A program made the position numbers and the translations under genes. A DNA stretch of 64,000 nt from Leguminivora glycinivorella (taxonomy: Eukaryota; Arthropoda; Insecta; Lepidoptera; Tortricidae), in NCBI RefSeq assembly GCF_023078275.1, contig NC_062984.1, positions 20,060,578-20,124,577 of the forward strand, in the 5' to 3' direction. Below, one piece after another: positions 32,406 through 43,381 of this stretch; within the stretch, counting starts at the first letter, position 1; each line of letters begins with the position of its first letter. The notes under the pieces are model-generated. The model did not search any database. It was not told the DNA's origin and saw only the letters and a list, made by a program, of their open reading frames with translations.

Positions 32406-32962
32406 ATGAACATATTTACATAATTATATAAGAAACTAAGACTAAACTTAAAAGCTAGCTAATGTCTAAAATAGGCCCTTGAGGCATTGTACCAAGGATA
32501 CTGGCGACATTTCCTCGCTGTATCGCAATGCTGATACGTTGTGCGAAGAAGTCGCCAGCTCTTCGGTCACCAGTTACCTCAACCAGACGCTTCGCGATTT
32601 CTGTGAACAACTTGTTCGCGCTGGGGCCCCATGGACCTAGAGTTTCTACACCAAAGGGTACAAAAAGGTATTCTTTGCCAAGACTTTTGTATTTATTACG
32701 TTTCAAAATTTCGGCACTTTCTGCCGCTGCGCCCGCTTTTATCTTGGTCCGTTGGAGGTGAGACGGTGCCAATGTGTCTACGCAGGTAGCATCCCACACT
32801 AACATTCGTCCCATACTCCAAGGGACCAAGGACACTCCATCAGGCCTCTTGCCATCATCTCTGATTATGCCAGTCGGCTCAAGGAGAGCAGGCTCATTGA
32901 TGGTTGCAAGGGACCGACGGATAATGTCATTAAGCGACGCATGTCTCGAAAAACGGCCTGCA
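32406..32962 (-). pseudogene. TE-associated ORF, 'IQRGN' type C-terminal fragment
   Basis: The minus-strand frame runs from about 32962 to a stop at 32455 without interruption: AGRFSRHASLNDIIRRSLA, DDGKRPDGVSLVPWSMGRM, VWDATCVDTLAPSH, FVPFGVETLGPWGPSANKLF and FAQRISIAIQRGNVASILGT. I know this conserved C-terminal block from many uncharacterised invertebrate proteins apparently linked to retroelements, but cannot name a function. No start is visible, since the upstream side meets a foldback repeat at 32981. Partial copies at 49618-49693 (3' flank) and 54937-55097 show it is repetitive. Confidence 0.7.
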
Positions 32963-32980
32963 CTTTTTTGACTTTTTCTT

Positions 32981-33102
32981 TTAAATTAAAGGAAAAATGG
33001 AAAAATTCACACCTCCGGCAGGACTCGAACCTGTGACCTCTGACTTTGCCGGGGCCATTGCGTCGCAGGTGTAAATTTTTCCATTTTTCCTTTAATTAAA
33101 AA
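32981..33102. mobile_element. Foldback repeat with tRNA-like core
   Basis: AAATTAAAGGAAAAATGGAA and TTCCATTTTTCCTTTAATT flank a core whose reverse strand has AGGTTCGAGTCCTGCCGG, a B-box-like motif. A related copy, interrupted by a MITE, lies at 39286-39578. Confidence 0.7.
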
Positions 33103-33806
33103 AAAAGTAATTACCTATCATAAAACAATTTAAGTTAATACAAAAGTCCTGTTGTAACATAACTTATCAGCTTATCACTAATCTAGAGTTCAATTTAGAT
33201 TATCCAACATTTTATGGCGGATAGCTTTGTTAAGTTTGAGATAGCGAAATCTGTGTATAATAAAATATTTCTAAATTTAACAAGGAATGGAGTTGAATGG
33301 TGCGGCTTGTGTAACTAATTGAGTAATATTTTATAAATGCGGACTTTTATAAGTGCTTTGTAGCTCAATGGGACGTCCATGGATTGCGGCAGAGTCTTTG
33401 ACCCCCGCCTCCCTATTTCAAGTGTTTGTTTTATTGCGGAAAAAAAGTATCTTTTCTCAGCATACCTACCTATAAACAAAAGATACCTAGTCTCTCACTA
33501 TTTCGATGATATTCATCGTAGTCTGTTTAAAAAGACTGTGGTTATTTCGTATTTGGTGGTATAATATGATACGGAGTCTCTGTATATTAGTCTATGTTAT
33601 CAATAGACTATACTATACTCCCAGGTTGGTGTTTAAGCAAACCTAATTTGGACCCTATTTTGTACGAATTCGAAGAATTTTATTGACTTTTGAAGTCAAT
33701 TCGTATGGGGCTGATATGACACAGAATGGAATCAATTCGGGTAAATTCTTTGAGGTGATACAAATAGGCGAACTGCCGTCGCGTAGGTAGCATTTTTTTT
33801 TAACAC
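33103..33806. other. No recognisable gene
   Basis: Nothing identified beyond AT-rich sequence. Confidence 0.4.
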
Positions 33807-33840
33807 GTGATGCAAAATAAGTTTGACGTGTCTGTCTGCC

Positions 33841-33898
<58 letters not shown>

Positions 33899-34050
33899 TG
33901 TCTGTGGAATCGTAGCTCCCGAACGGTTGAACATAATATCGATTTTGTTTTTTTGTTCGAAAACTGAATTAGTCGGGAATGTACTTGGCCATGTTTCATG
34001 AAAATCGTTCTACTATGTGGGGGATACTTCGAAATTTTAATTTTGTGGTT
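33807..34050 (+). repeat. AAGTTTGACGTGTCTGTCTG repeat with long (TG)n
   Basis: Diverged relative of 46384-47066: AAGTTTGACGTGTCTGTCTG, ATCGTAGCTCCCGAACGG, CATGTTTCATGAAAATCG and TTTTAATTTTGTGGTTAG in the same order. A (TG)n microsatellite occupies 33846-33896. An open frame of alternating Val and Cys over it is an artefact. Confidence 0.75.
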
Positions 34051-34064
34051 AGATTATTTATTAA

Positions 34065-34066
<2 letters not shown>

Positions 34067-34103
<37 letters not shown>
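34067..34103. repeat. Poly-T tract of about 37 bp
   Basis: Uninterrupted T run, possibly the poly-A tail of a minus-strand retroposition or a slippage product. Confidence 0.8.
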
Positions 34104-34104
<1 letters not shown>

Positions 34105-34350
34105 GTGGGTAGCTGTCAAAAAGTTTACAAGTCATCTTTATTTACTTTATGTAAATTATTTAAAATAATTAAATTAAACACAAAATTTTAGTCAAAATTT
34201 TAACTTTATTAAACAACTAATTAGTACCAGTGTGGGCACCGATATTTCATGCCATTTGAGTGATTAAATACAGTCTACCTACCAGTTGACCTTTGCACCC
34301 ATTACTATCACTTGACACTCAAACACTTTCTTCACATAAACACTGTTGAC

Positions 34351-35181
34351 ATGGACGCTATGGATAAAATCCTGGATGGACAGAAGAAACTGGAGATCAC
34401 CGTCGCCAAACGGTTCAGGGAATTGGACATGGCACTGAAGACAGCGTCACCTACTCATACCACCATCGCCAGCCTCAGCGCGGAGGTGACATCATTTAAG
34501 GAGCAGGTGTCAGCTATGCTTGAATTGCTCAGCCAGCAGATCCTCAGTGTGACCAATGCTGTGGATACTCTTGAGATGAGGCATCGCAGGAAGTTTCTGC
34601 TCTTTGACGGAATGCTTGAGGAGGCCAATGAGAACATCACAGATTCTGTAGTCAAAATATGCCAACAAAACCTCCAGTTACCGGAGGTAACTAGAGACTC
34701 CATCACCGTCTGTCATCGTCTTGGAGTTAGAGCTGACGGCCGCCCCAGATCTGTTCTTGTTAGGTTCACGGACCAGCATATGAGGAATACTGTGTGGCAT
34801 AAAAAGACATCACTGAAGGGCTCCACTACTGTCATTTCTGAGTTCATGACCAAGCGGCGGCGAGCAGTGTTCATCTCAGCAAGAAACCACTTTGGGATGC
34901 GCAATGTGTGGAGTCTTGACGGCAATATATATATTAAGCTGCCTGGTGGTAAGAGAGAACGTATAACCACAGCAGAGCAGCTCGAGGACCTGTCGTCTAA
35001 GTATGAGTCAGTTAGGACCACGTCCGCGCCGACCCCCACGGCCGATGCTGCTGCGACTGATGGAGCTTCTGCGCCTGCGCCGGCGGTAATTACTACTCCG
35101 GCGCCTACAACAAACACTCTGTCAGCGCCACAGGCAGCCGCCGAGCCGCCTAAGGCTACGAGAAGTGCGAGACGAAAGTGA
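34351..35181 (+). CDS. LINE ORF1 protein (coiled coil plus RRM-like)
   Basis: Intact 276-residue frame. I chose the ATG at 34351 (G at -3 and +4); the frame is open a little further upstream without an ATG. The N-terminus to about residue 75 has heptad-like Leu/Val spacing, suggesting a trimerising coiled coil. Next, RRKFLLFDGMLEE...SITVCHRLG...SVLVRF resembles the RRM-type fold of L1-like ORF1 proteins. A C-terminal-domain-like region follows (STTVISEFMTKRRRAVFISA, NIYIKLPGGKR). The tail is Ala/Pro/Thr-rich and ends in basic RSARRK. Such proteins coat LINE RNA as nucleic-acid chaperones. No CCHC knuckles are visible. ORF2 follows after 550 bp. Confidence 0.8.
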   Translation: MDAMDKILDGQKKLEITVAKRFRELDMALKTASPTHTTIASLSAEVTSFKEQVSAMLELLSQQILSVTNAVDTLEMRHRRKFLLFDGMLEEANENITDSVVKICQQNLQLPEVTRDSITVCHRLGVRADGRPRSVLVRFTDQHMRNTVWHKKTSLKGSTTVISEFMTKRRRAVFISARNHFGMRNVWSLDGNIYIKLPGGKRERITTAEQLEDLSSKYESVRTTSAPTPTADAAATDGASAPAPAVITTPAPTTNTLSAPQAAAEPPKATRSARRK

Positions 35182-35731
35182 TTTGTATCCGTAGCGATAT
35201 ATTGTTGTTAATCTTGTTGGGCATGTGTTTCCTTTTTGCAGAGCGCACTGATAATTTGATCTTCAGGTTAGATCTACCCACAGATCTACTTTTGTTCCTT
35301 TAAATAATTAATTCAATGATCTACCGTAAATACGTCACATAAATGCGCAATCGCAAACACCAACTACTAAGATCGCAAATCAAAACTGACATTGACAGCT
35401 GTAGCTGTCTGTCATTCATTGCGTTCTGTTACTGCATAGTGCGATCTCTGTTAATTTTAATTTCTTGTTTTTTTATCATTTTTTTTGTTCTTTCTATGCC
35501 TACTCTTAGATTATATATGTCTACGTTTATTTCCTGTGTCATGTATCTTAGTTTTTATTGTTACATACTTGAATTATTCATTGTGTAAACGGTCAACTGG
35601 CGGGTCAAACCGAAATAAGTTTTGCGTGCTTCATTGCGTAATTTGCATGCTTTATTATATTAGTTAATGTTTATATATATTTATTTATAGCTATATAGTA
35701 TATTTTTGTGTACCTATTTCTATAAACTGTT

Positions 35732-38678
35732 ATGTCAGATGACGAAACATACCATTCAGCCTGTGATTTGTCTTCTTCTTTTCACTCTCTTGATTGCTCA
35801 ATATCCACGCCTGACACCCTTGGTGACTTCGTAACACGCACTTTCCAAAATGCTCATAAACACTTGAATGTCTGTCACCTTAATGCCCAAAGCATTCCTT
35901 GTCATTACCAAGACCTACTCGAAACTTTCTCTGGTTCAAAGGTGCATGTAATTTTAATATCTGAATCTTGGCTCAAGCCTAGTTTAGCTTCTACTCTGTA
36001 CTGTCTACCCGGCTACGTGTTACTGCGAAACGATCGAGTGGGCAAAGGCGGGGGAGGTGTTGCCATCTACTTGCGTAGCGAACTGTCCTATAGAATTCTC
36101 TCCTCGTCCCCTACACAATTCTCTAATTCTTTGGAACACTTGTTGATTGAGGTTACCATGCAAGGAGCGAATGCCGTCCTTGGTGTTGTGTACTGTCCTC
36201 CTACTTTAGACTATTTTTCAGACTTCGAGACACTACTTCACACAGTCAGCACTGAGTATGAACATATTTTAATTATGGGCGACTTTAATACCGACCTTTT
36301 GAAAAGCAATTCTAGATCGCGTAAGTTGAGGGTAGCCGCAGAGTCTGCCGATATGACAATTCTTCCACTCCAATCTACGCATCATAATACTGACACAACC
36401 GATACTTGGCTAGATCTCATTCTTACTGCTTCTGTGGATCATGTGGATCAGGTTGGTCAGTGCCCGGCACCCGGTTTCTCACACCACGATCTAATTTTCG
36501 TCAGCTATCGTGTTAGGCCTCCCAAACTGAAACCTAAGACAGTAAAACTCCGTAGCTTTGCGAAATTAAATATCGATGCATTAAGACGTGACGCGGGAGC
36601 TCTTGACTGGTCTACCGTTTTAACTGCTTCCTCAGTAAACGATGCGACTGTTTCGTTCAGCAAGCTAGTTTTAAATTTGTATGATTTGCACGCACCTCAT
36701 CGTAGTGTCAAGCTGAAGCGTCCACCTGTTCCGTGGATTACAGAGGCTGTACGGATGGCAATGACAAGGCGGGATCGTGCGTTCCGTAAGTTCAAACGCG
36801 AACGTTGTGAAGAGAACTGGGTGACTTTCAAAAAGGCTAGGAACAAGTGCAATCAGATGGTGAGAGCAGCAAAGCGCAAATATGTTCACGACAATATTGC
36901 TTCTTCCTCCACAGCAAATACCTGGAAATTTTTGAAAACTCTAGGCATTGGAAAGCCTGTAAACCAGACTAATTCCTCTTCTTTTTCTTCTTTTTCTATT
37001 AATGATATAAATTCGCATTTTGCTAAATCTTCCAATTTAGATCCCTTTACAATAGATCGAAGTGTTTCAGAAATAAATGCCCTGCCTCTTAATTCCATAA
37101 CTCAATTTACTTTCACCCCTGTCACTGCTGATGAGATAAGTAACGTTATTTCATCTATTAGATCGAATGCTACTGGTCTTGACGATATAAGCCGACTAAT
37201 GATTGTTCATATTTCTGAAAGTATTCTACCTGCTCTCACTTATATTGTCAATCTATCGATGTCTACTGGCACTTTTCCTTCTTTGTGGCGAAAGCGTACG
37301 TAATTCCATTACCTAAGAAGGCTAATCCTAGTGAAATGAAAGACTTTCGGCCTATCTCTATACTACCTTTCTTGTCCAAAGTTTTAGAAGCCATTGTCCA
37401 TAAGAAATTGTCTGCTCACATCTTCAACAACCAGCTCCTATCTCCTTATCAGTCAGGTTTTCGCTCTGGTCACAGCACGACTACCGCATTGCTGAAAGTT
37501 GTTGAGGATGTTAGATCAGGCATGGAGACATCTCAGTTAACAGTGCTAGTCTTGATCGACTTTTCCAATGCTTTCAATGCAGTTAATCATGACTTGTTAC
37601 TTGCTACATTAAGACACCTAAACATCTCATCAACAGTGACCGAGTGGTTTTCTTCCTATCTTCAGGATCGTCATCAGGCGGTCAGGGCGGATGATGCTAT
37701 CTCCGATTGGCGTGAACTGACTTCTGGCGTTCCTCAGGGCGGCATTCTGTCTCCTCTCCTTTTTTCTGTCTTCATAAATCTAATCACTTCTAGGATCCTC
37801 TGCTCTCATCATTTATACGCTGACGACCTACAAATATATACGCAAACTGATTTAACTCGTTTAAAACAAGCAGTGACGAAAATTAATAATGATTTGGCCA
37901 ATATCTCTACCTGGTCTCGTAATTTCGGCATCAATGTTAATCCGGACAAATGTCAAGCCATCATATTCGGAAGTCCTCGCTTGCTTTCTTTAGTAAATGT
38001 CGATCAGTTGGCTCCGATCCTTTACGCGGGCAGTGTGGTTCCTTACGCGCCGGAAGTGAGAAACTTGGGTCTATTAATGGATAGTGGTCTGTCTTGGGCT
38101 CCGCAAGTCTCGGATGTTTGTCGCCGGGTAACGAATATGCTGCGGTCTTTTTACAGGCTTAAACACTTTTTGCCGGTTAGCACGAAAATGCTCCTTATTC
38201 AGGCGTTAGTATTGCCTGTAATAGATTATGGTGACGTATGTTATTCAAACATTACGCAGGAATTACTAAATAAATTGGATCGTTTGCTTAATAACTGCAT
38301 CCGATTCATCTACGGGCTCAGAAAGTACGACCATATTTCCATCTTCCGCCGAAAACTAAACTGGCTCCCGATCCGCGAGCGTAGGTCGTCTAGAATACTT
38401 TGCATGCTCTATACTATCCTGTTTGATCCAGCTGCACCAGATTACCTTCGATCTAAATTTCAATTTATAACTCCTCGTCCCGATTGCGATCTTCGTAAGT
38501 CTCGGAGCCTTAAGCTCGCTATCCCCTCTATCGCACCGGGTTCATGTCCAACTCCTTCGCTATGCAGGCAATTCGTCTTTGGAACGATCTCCCTCTCGCA
38601 ATACGACAAGCACAGAGCAAGTTTTCCTTCAAACGTCAATTACGTAAACACTTCTCGCAGGTACACCAACGTTGTTAG
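35732..38678 (+). pseudogene. LINE ORF2: AP endonuclease and reverse transcriptase, two frameshifts
   Basis: The ATG at 35732 opens an apurinic-type endonuclease: CHLNAQSIP, ISESWL (catalytic Glu), GGGGVAIYLR, IMGDFNTD and SHHDLIFV. RT follows: VIPLPKKANPSEMKDFRPIS, motif A LIDFSNAFNAV, motif B SGVPQGGILSPLLF, motif C YADD (37816-37827), then LGLLMDSGLSW and PVIDYGDVCY. The frame breaks near 37290, where TTGTGGCGAAAGCGTACG loses the frame and a one-base deletion is the simplest cause, and again near 38530. After the second break the true C-terminus (MQAIRLWNDLPLAIRQAQ ... stop at 38676-38678) is in another frame. All catalytic residues remain, so inactivation looks recent. ORF2 nicks DNA and primes reverse transcription on LINE RNA. 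Confidence 0.88.
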
Positions 38679-38943
38679 ACAGTAATGGTTAAATGGGTAC
38701 TATATATATGTATATATATGTATATTATATATTTTAGTTAGTTTATGTATGTATATGATTGTACTTATTTATGTATGTATATTGATGATGCATAATAGTA
38801 TTTAGATAGTGACTTATATCTATTTAAATTTCTGTTTTATTTTCCGCACCAATTGTAAGTTTCTGTTTGGTCCAATGGTTGACTGGTAGAGAATGCCTTA
38901 AGGCATTAAGTTCGCCATTTGTACTTTATGTTGTGCAATAAAG

Positions 38944-38975
<32 letters not shown>

Positions 38976-39285
38976 GTACAATGTACTAGGTAGTTTTTAT
39001 CGAGTCCTAGTTTTTATCGAGATCAATGGATTACTCAAACAGCATTTTGTAGTTTATTTAAAAACGCTTCAAATGTAATAAGTAGTTTTATATTCGGCTC
39101 AATCGGCTTAAAAATAGGACGATGCCGAATATTGTAAGTTTTTAAAATAAGTATACATCCTAATTTTTTTTATAATAAACACATACAATTGAAATTATTT
39201 TAGAGAATCAGATACAATCTTTTAGGTAAGTATTTACTTTTCGATGGGGTATTACGATGGTATATTTATTATGTAAATAAATTGA

Positions 39286-39578
39286 AGGAAAAAGGGGAAT
39301 ATTCTCACCGACTCGAACCTACGACCTACGGCTTTTTCTGGAGCAGTAAGTACAATCAAATGGGGCGAATAGGGATGCCGGGGTGAATAGGGACGAGACT
39401 TAAAATGTGATTTATTGGACATTTACTAAATATCTATATATATCTTGCACAAAGTTTATCATAACAATTGAACGATACAATTTCTGTAGTATTTTTTAAA
39501 GAATGGGAGGGCAAATCACATTTTAAGCCACGTCCCTATTTACCCCATGTGACCGCAGTTTTCCTTTAATTTAAAAAT
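39286..39578. mobile_element. Foldback repeat with tRNA-like core, split by a MITE
   Basis: Left part GGAAAAAGGGGAATATTCTC...GACTCGAACCTACGACCT and right part TTTTCCTTTAATTTAAA resemble the two halves of 32981-33102; a MITE (39380-39546) lies between. Confidence 0.55.
39380..39546. mobile_element. MITE with GGGGTGAATAGGGACG ends
   Basis: GGGGTGAATAGGGACGAGAC-TTAAAATGTGATTT and its imperfect inverse AAATCACATTTTAAG...GTCCCTATTTACCCC. An extra partial end (GGGGCGAATAGGGA) lies just left. Confidence 0.85.
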
Positions 39579-40392
39579 ATATATTATCGCTCGCAGACAT
39601 TTCTGAATGATAATAAATAAATAAAATAGGAAAAATTGTATAATTATGTACATAGTTTAGGATTTTCATATAAAAGTGATCCACAATCTCATGGTAAGGG
39701 CTCAGGATGAAACGACTCGTCGCAACAACGTTAGCATCAGTTAGTTTCGTTACAGTCTGATCACGATAAGTACAAACAGATGGTGCTCTTATTGCTGTCG
39801 ATGTTATGACTCTTTATTTTTAGAACAAGCTTGAAAATGTGACTAAATGTATATTTATTTTTTATAAATTGTAAGCTGTTGCCAAGCAACGTAAAATGTT
39901 GCCAAGACGTTACCATAAAAAAGTTACTTACCAGAAAACATTAACGACGAATCACTTCGAGAAAAGGTTACTTAGTACCCATGCTCTTTGTTTGGCTGGA
40001 TTGCCTTTTGGTGTTGATTTCTTTCTTTCTTGATCAGATCAGTTGCCAGTTGAAGTTTTCCCAAAGGTTTCCCCAAGGGTTTTTCAAAAAAGAAGTGCAT
40101 AGGTTTTGAGTAATTGATAAATAAGTTGCAATCTATTATCATTAGGCAGGCCGAACTTTTGTTTACCGCCGTGTAATGAGAAGGGAAAAGTTGTCGATAT
40201 GTAGTTACTATTTTTAGCGTGCAGTGCTGAAAGGATTGGCGCTGATTGTTGCAAATAGGTACACGCAAGATTATGAAACATATTCATGAAACATTAACTT
40301 ACAGCATCGGCAGCAGTTGATATGAATATACCACTTTGATTTAACAATTATAAATGCTTACAAAATGAGGGCATTGCCAACTAGCACATCAG
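39579..40392. other. No gene; degenerate LINE-tail remnant
   Basis: ATCATTAGGCAGGCCGAACT...TTTGTTTACCGCCGTG at about 40137-40172 is a decayed version of the LINE tail seen at 19187. Nothing else recognised. Confidence 0.45.
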
Positions 40393-40496
40393 CAGGGCCC
40401 GTAACTTTCGTGCCGATGACATCAGTTTGACGTCGCGCTGCATATAGGATGATTCAAATAGTTTTATTTATCAATTTAATCATGTACAAATTACTA

Positions 40497-41746
40497 TTGG
40501 GTTGGTAAGAAAGTAATGAGCGAATCATAACCAATATTGTAATTTTTATTTAATTTATTATTTTAATCATTTATCAAAAATATAACGGCCTTCGTTATCT
40601 ACTACTTGTCTCCATCGTTCTGATAAAAAATGAATAGCATCGGCGAAGAAGTTCTTAGGTTTAGATTAAAAAACTCAGCTATGTACTGTCGTAGATGGGC
40701 TTGATCATCGAACTTTTTTTCATTCAAGGCATTGCTTAGCGATCTGAACAATGCGTAATCCGTAGGTGCCAAGTCTGGAGATTACGGTGGATAAGGTATC
40801 ACTTTCCAACCTAGTTCCAATAGCTTTAGCCGAGTCACTTTTGCAATGTGTGGGCGAGCATTGTCGTGTAAGAAAAAAACTTTAGCATGCTGTGGACGAT
40901 TCTGACAGATTTTTTGGTTTAAATTTTCAAGCTGATTACAGTATACTGATGCGGTAACAGTCATTCCACTTGGTCGGAGTTCCCAGTGAATAATACCATG
41001 AATATCCCACCAAACGGACAGCATAACTTTTTTCGGGTGAGGCTCTGTTTTTGGTGCCTCTATTCCTTTTTCGTTTGGAGCTAGCCACTGACGTTTGCGT
41101 GTGTGATTTATATATAAGACCCATTTTTCATTTCCAGTGATAAGATGGTCCAACCAGTTGAATGTGCGGCGAAAAGACAGAAGTTGTATGCAGATATCGG
41201 CACGGCGGTTTAGTTGATCTCTATCAAGTTCGTGCGGTATCCAAACACTGTATTTGTAGTTTTTTCCCAACTCGTGTAAATGTGTTTCTATGGTGACATG
41301 AGAGCAGCCTAACTCGGTAGCAAGAGTACGACTCGTTAGCCTCGGATCTCCTTCAATTAAGGTTTTTAATTTGGCTACATCAATCTTCACCGGTCGACCA
41401 GACTTAGGTTGATCTGATAATGAAAAGTCGCCACTACGAAACCGCTGGAACCATCGTTTCGCCGTGGCCTCAGACACAACTTCAGGAGCAACACGCTGAC
41501 ATATATTACGCACTGCTTCGGCGGCTGAATGGCCAGACTGAAATTCATATAGTAAGCAATGCCTTACATGCACTTTTAATTCGTCCATTTTCTTCCTTAT
41601 ATTAGCTCGGCGACAGCTAGTGAATGACTGACGAGAAACTGTGCGACTCGCCCTTTATATACTTTCGACCATAGAAGATTCTAGAACTCTCTCAAAAATT
41701 GTATGTGGAATTCAATGGATCGCTCATTACTTTCTTACCAATCCAA
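40497..41746 (-). mobile_element. mariner-family transposon (defective)
   Basis: 1250 bp with TIRs TTGGGTTGGTAAGAAAGTAA and TTACTTTCTTACCAATCCAA, and TA at both edges (40495-40496, 41747-41748). Length and TIRs are standard for mariner. The transposase is on the minus strand. Confidence 0.95.
40602..41588 (-). pseudogene. mariner transposase, inactivated
   Basis: The frame starts MDELKVHVRHCLLYEFQSG (N-terminal HTH, normally binding the TIRs), has the linker GRPVKID, a second HTH with LGCSHVTIETHL, WIPHELDRDQLNRR, and a DD34D catalytic domain. The first catalytic Asp is replaced: TGNEKWVLY where the family has TGDEKW (residue 153, AAT for GAT). The second, HDNARPH (residue 242), is intact. 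A TAA then stops the protein after IPYPP at 40779-40781, where the family has a Tyr codon. Beyond it the same frame continues SPDLAPTDYALFRSL, with the third Asp at the right 34-residue spacing, to a stop at 40602. So two independent lesions lie in an otherwise full-length gene. Overall length of about 328 codons is near the family norm. Confidence 0.95.
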
Positions 41747-41837
41747 TACAAAAATAAGCTATTCATACGTGGAATAATTAATACCTACTTGATACGTGAA
41801 ACGAAAAGGAAACAATTTGTTTTGTTTTTATAATTTA

Positions 41838-42001
41838 CTAGCGACCCATTCCCATCCCACTACTATATGTAAACCTTCCTCTACAATCACTCTATCTATT
41901 AAAAGAAACCGCATTAAAATCAGTTGCGTAGTTTTAAAGATTTAAGCATACATAGGGACATAGGGACAGAGAAAGCGACTTTGTTTTATACTATGTAGTG
42001 A
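41838..42001 (-). mobile_element. Short Helitron-like element, family 2
   Basis: On the minus strand it starts TCACTACATAGTATAAAACA and ends GGGTCGCTAG before T, inserted between A and T as Helitrons do. 164 bp, non-coding. Shares its 5' end with 25578 and 26383. Confidence 0.8.
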
Positions 42002-42151
42002 TAGTGATTGAAATATGGTAACAAAACTATTTAATAAAATGTATGTATAAAAAATAAACTTGCAAACAATTTTATTTACTTTTCACGTATCAATTAGGTT
42101 TAGTTTTGAAGTCATGTTTAAAATAATTGATGAGTAATGATTAATTTTATT

Positions 42152-42283
42152 GTGTTGCTTAACTTCAAACTTGGGTAAATCCATTCCGCTTTAAGGTTGA
42201 ATATGTCAAAAATGTAATATGATCTGAAAAATAATCAACCTTATAGCAGAATGGATTTACCCAAGTTTGAAGTTAAGCGACAC
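42152..42283. mobile_element. MITE with GTGTYGCTTAACTTC ends
   Basis: Arms GTTGCTTAACTTCAAACTTG-GGTAAATCCATTC and the inverse, about 50 bp each. It interrupts sequence that is continuous at 46795-46810. Confidence 0.85.
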
Positions 42284-42348
42284 AATTATTAAATAACACT
42301 CTTGTTAGTCTTGAATTTATGTCGCCGGCATGAAAGTTACGGGCCCTG

Positions 42349-43330
42349 CACATCTAAAAGCAAGTATGTAAGTACTTAGTGTCGGAATGTCGTCTTACCT
42401 ATTATAAATTTTCATCTGAGTCTACCCTATATTTAAACAAATAACGCTATTCCACCTCACCATTGCGAGATAGTGTAAGATTTAAATGTTCAAAGTTCAG
42501 AATACTTTGCTCAAAAGGAATAAATCCTTTCCGCCAAGTTTCCCGACGCTCAACTTGCCCCAACTTCCCATAGTACTGTTTTAATTGATATAAATTGAAT
42601 AAAAGAGGGTGCGGATTAAAACTAAATCATCTTTATTAATTCTGTCGGGAAATTTGTTGCATTTGTTGAGTTAACTGCAATTAGGAAACTTGCCTGTCCT
42701 TAAAATATCTACATTATGATACAAGGGCGGAAAAGTGAAAGTCCAAAACGAGTGGCGATAAAAGAAACATGACCGAAGGAACTGTTTTTAATCGACACGA
42801 GCTATGAATTTCATTTTCGCACGTGTATCGAACGACGTTTTTCAGTACATATGGCCCTTTGACGTTTTGACCTGACAAGGAAATGAAAGCGCACTAAACA
42901 TTTCACAAAAATATTTTGTGCCATGCACGAAATAAAGATTCAGAGAATTCTAAAAAAATATGGACAGTAGGTTATTCCTAAATCCGATTTCCATTTAATA
43001 CGTTGGAGAGAAATACCTACATAAAATAAATGAGTTTACCACGACGTCACTCAAGTTGGTTTCATATTAATTCCTTAATAGCAAATCGATCATATTAAAA
43101 AAAAAATTCGTAACGTTTTTGTTACCGAGTAAAGTATTCTAAAACGTTCGAAACTCTTGGTAGTGGCACAGTACGGAAAGTAAATAAATTCAACGGTATC
43201 AAACGCAGTGACATCAACGGCAGTAAATCGTGACTTCTTCTGTACAAAGTGTTCCGTAGACAAAGATTTCTAAAGTAAGGACAAGACAATTCCTATAGAT
43301 AAGTGGCCTATTTAACCACCAGAGTGACAA
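42349..43330. other. No gene; fragments of two repeats
   Basis: About 42720-42850 (ATACAAGGGCGGAAAAGTGA) resembles the 20866 family, and 42912-42960 (GTGCCATGCACGAAATAAAG) resembles the outer arm of 14530-14930. Confidence 0.5.
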
Positions 43331-43381
43331 TTGTCGCCCGACAGTGACACTTCGCCGTTCACTGCCAACAGGCACACACCA

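Larger units (their letters stand above)
34228..38973 (+). mobile_element. Near full-length CR1-group LINE
   Basis: Two ORFs in LINE order (ORF1 34351-35181; ORF2 35732-38678), a 3' UTR with CAATAAAGGTTAAATAAATA and a TAAA-repeat end. TAGTAC occurs at both apparent edges (34222-34227 and 38974-38979), a possible short TSD. The 'FRPIS', 'SGFR.GHST' and 'DFS.AFN.V' RT style fits the CR1/L2 group of clades. Confidence 0.85.
40393..42348. mobile_element. CAGGG-ended palindromic element carrying three insertions
   Basis: Ends CAGGGCCCGTAACTTTCGTG and CATGAAAGTTACGGGCCCTG, with imperfect 8-bp flanks CACATCAG/CACATCTA. The uninterrupted relative at 46418-46870 is 453 bp; this copy also contains a mariner (40497-41746), a short Helitron-like repeat (41838-42001) and a MITE (42152-42283). 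CAGGG ends and about 8-bp TSDs suggest hAT-type mobilisation. Confidence 0.85.

Noticed and set aside
33807..34001. Frame of alternating Cys and Val
   Set aside because: Caused by a (TG)n microsatellite.
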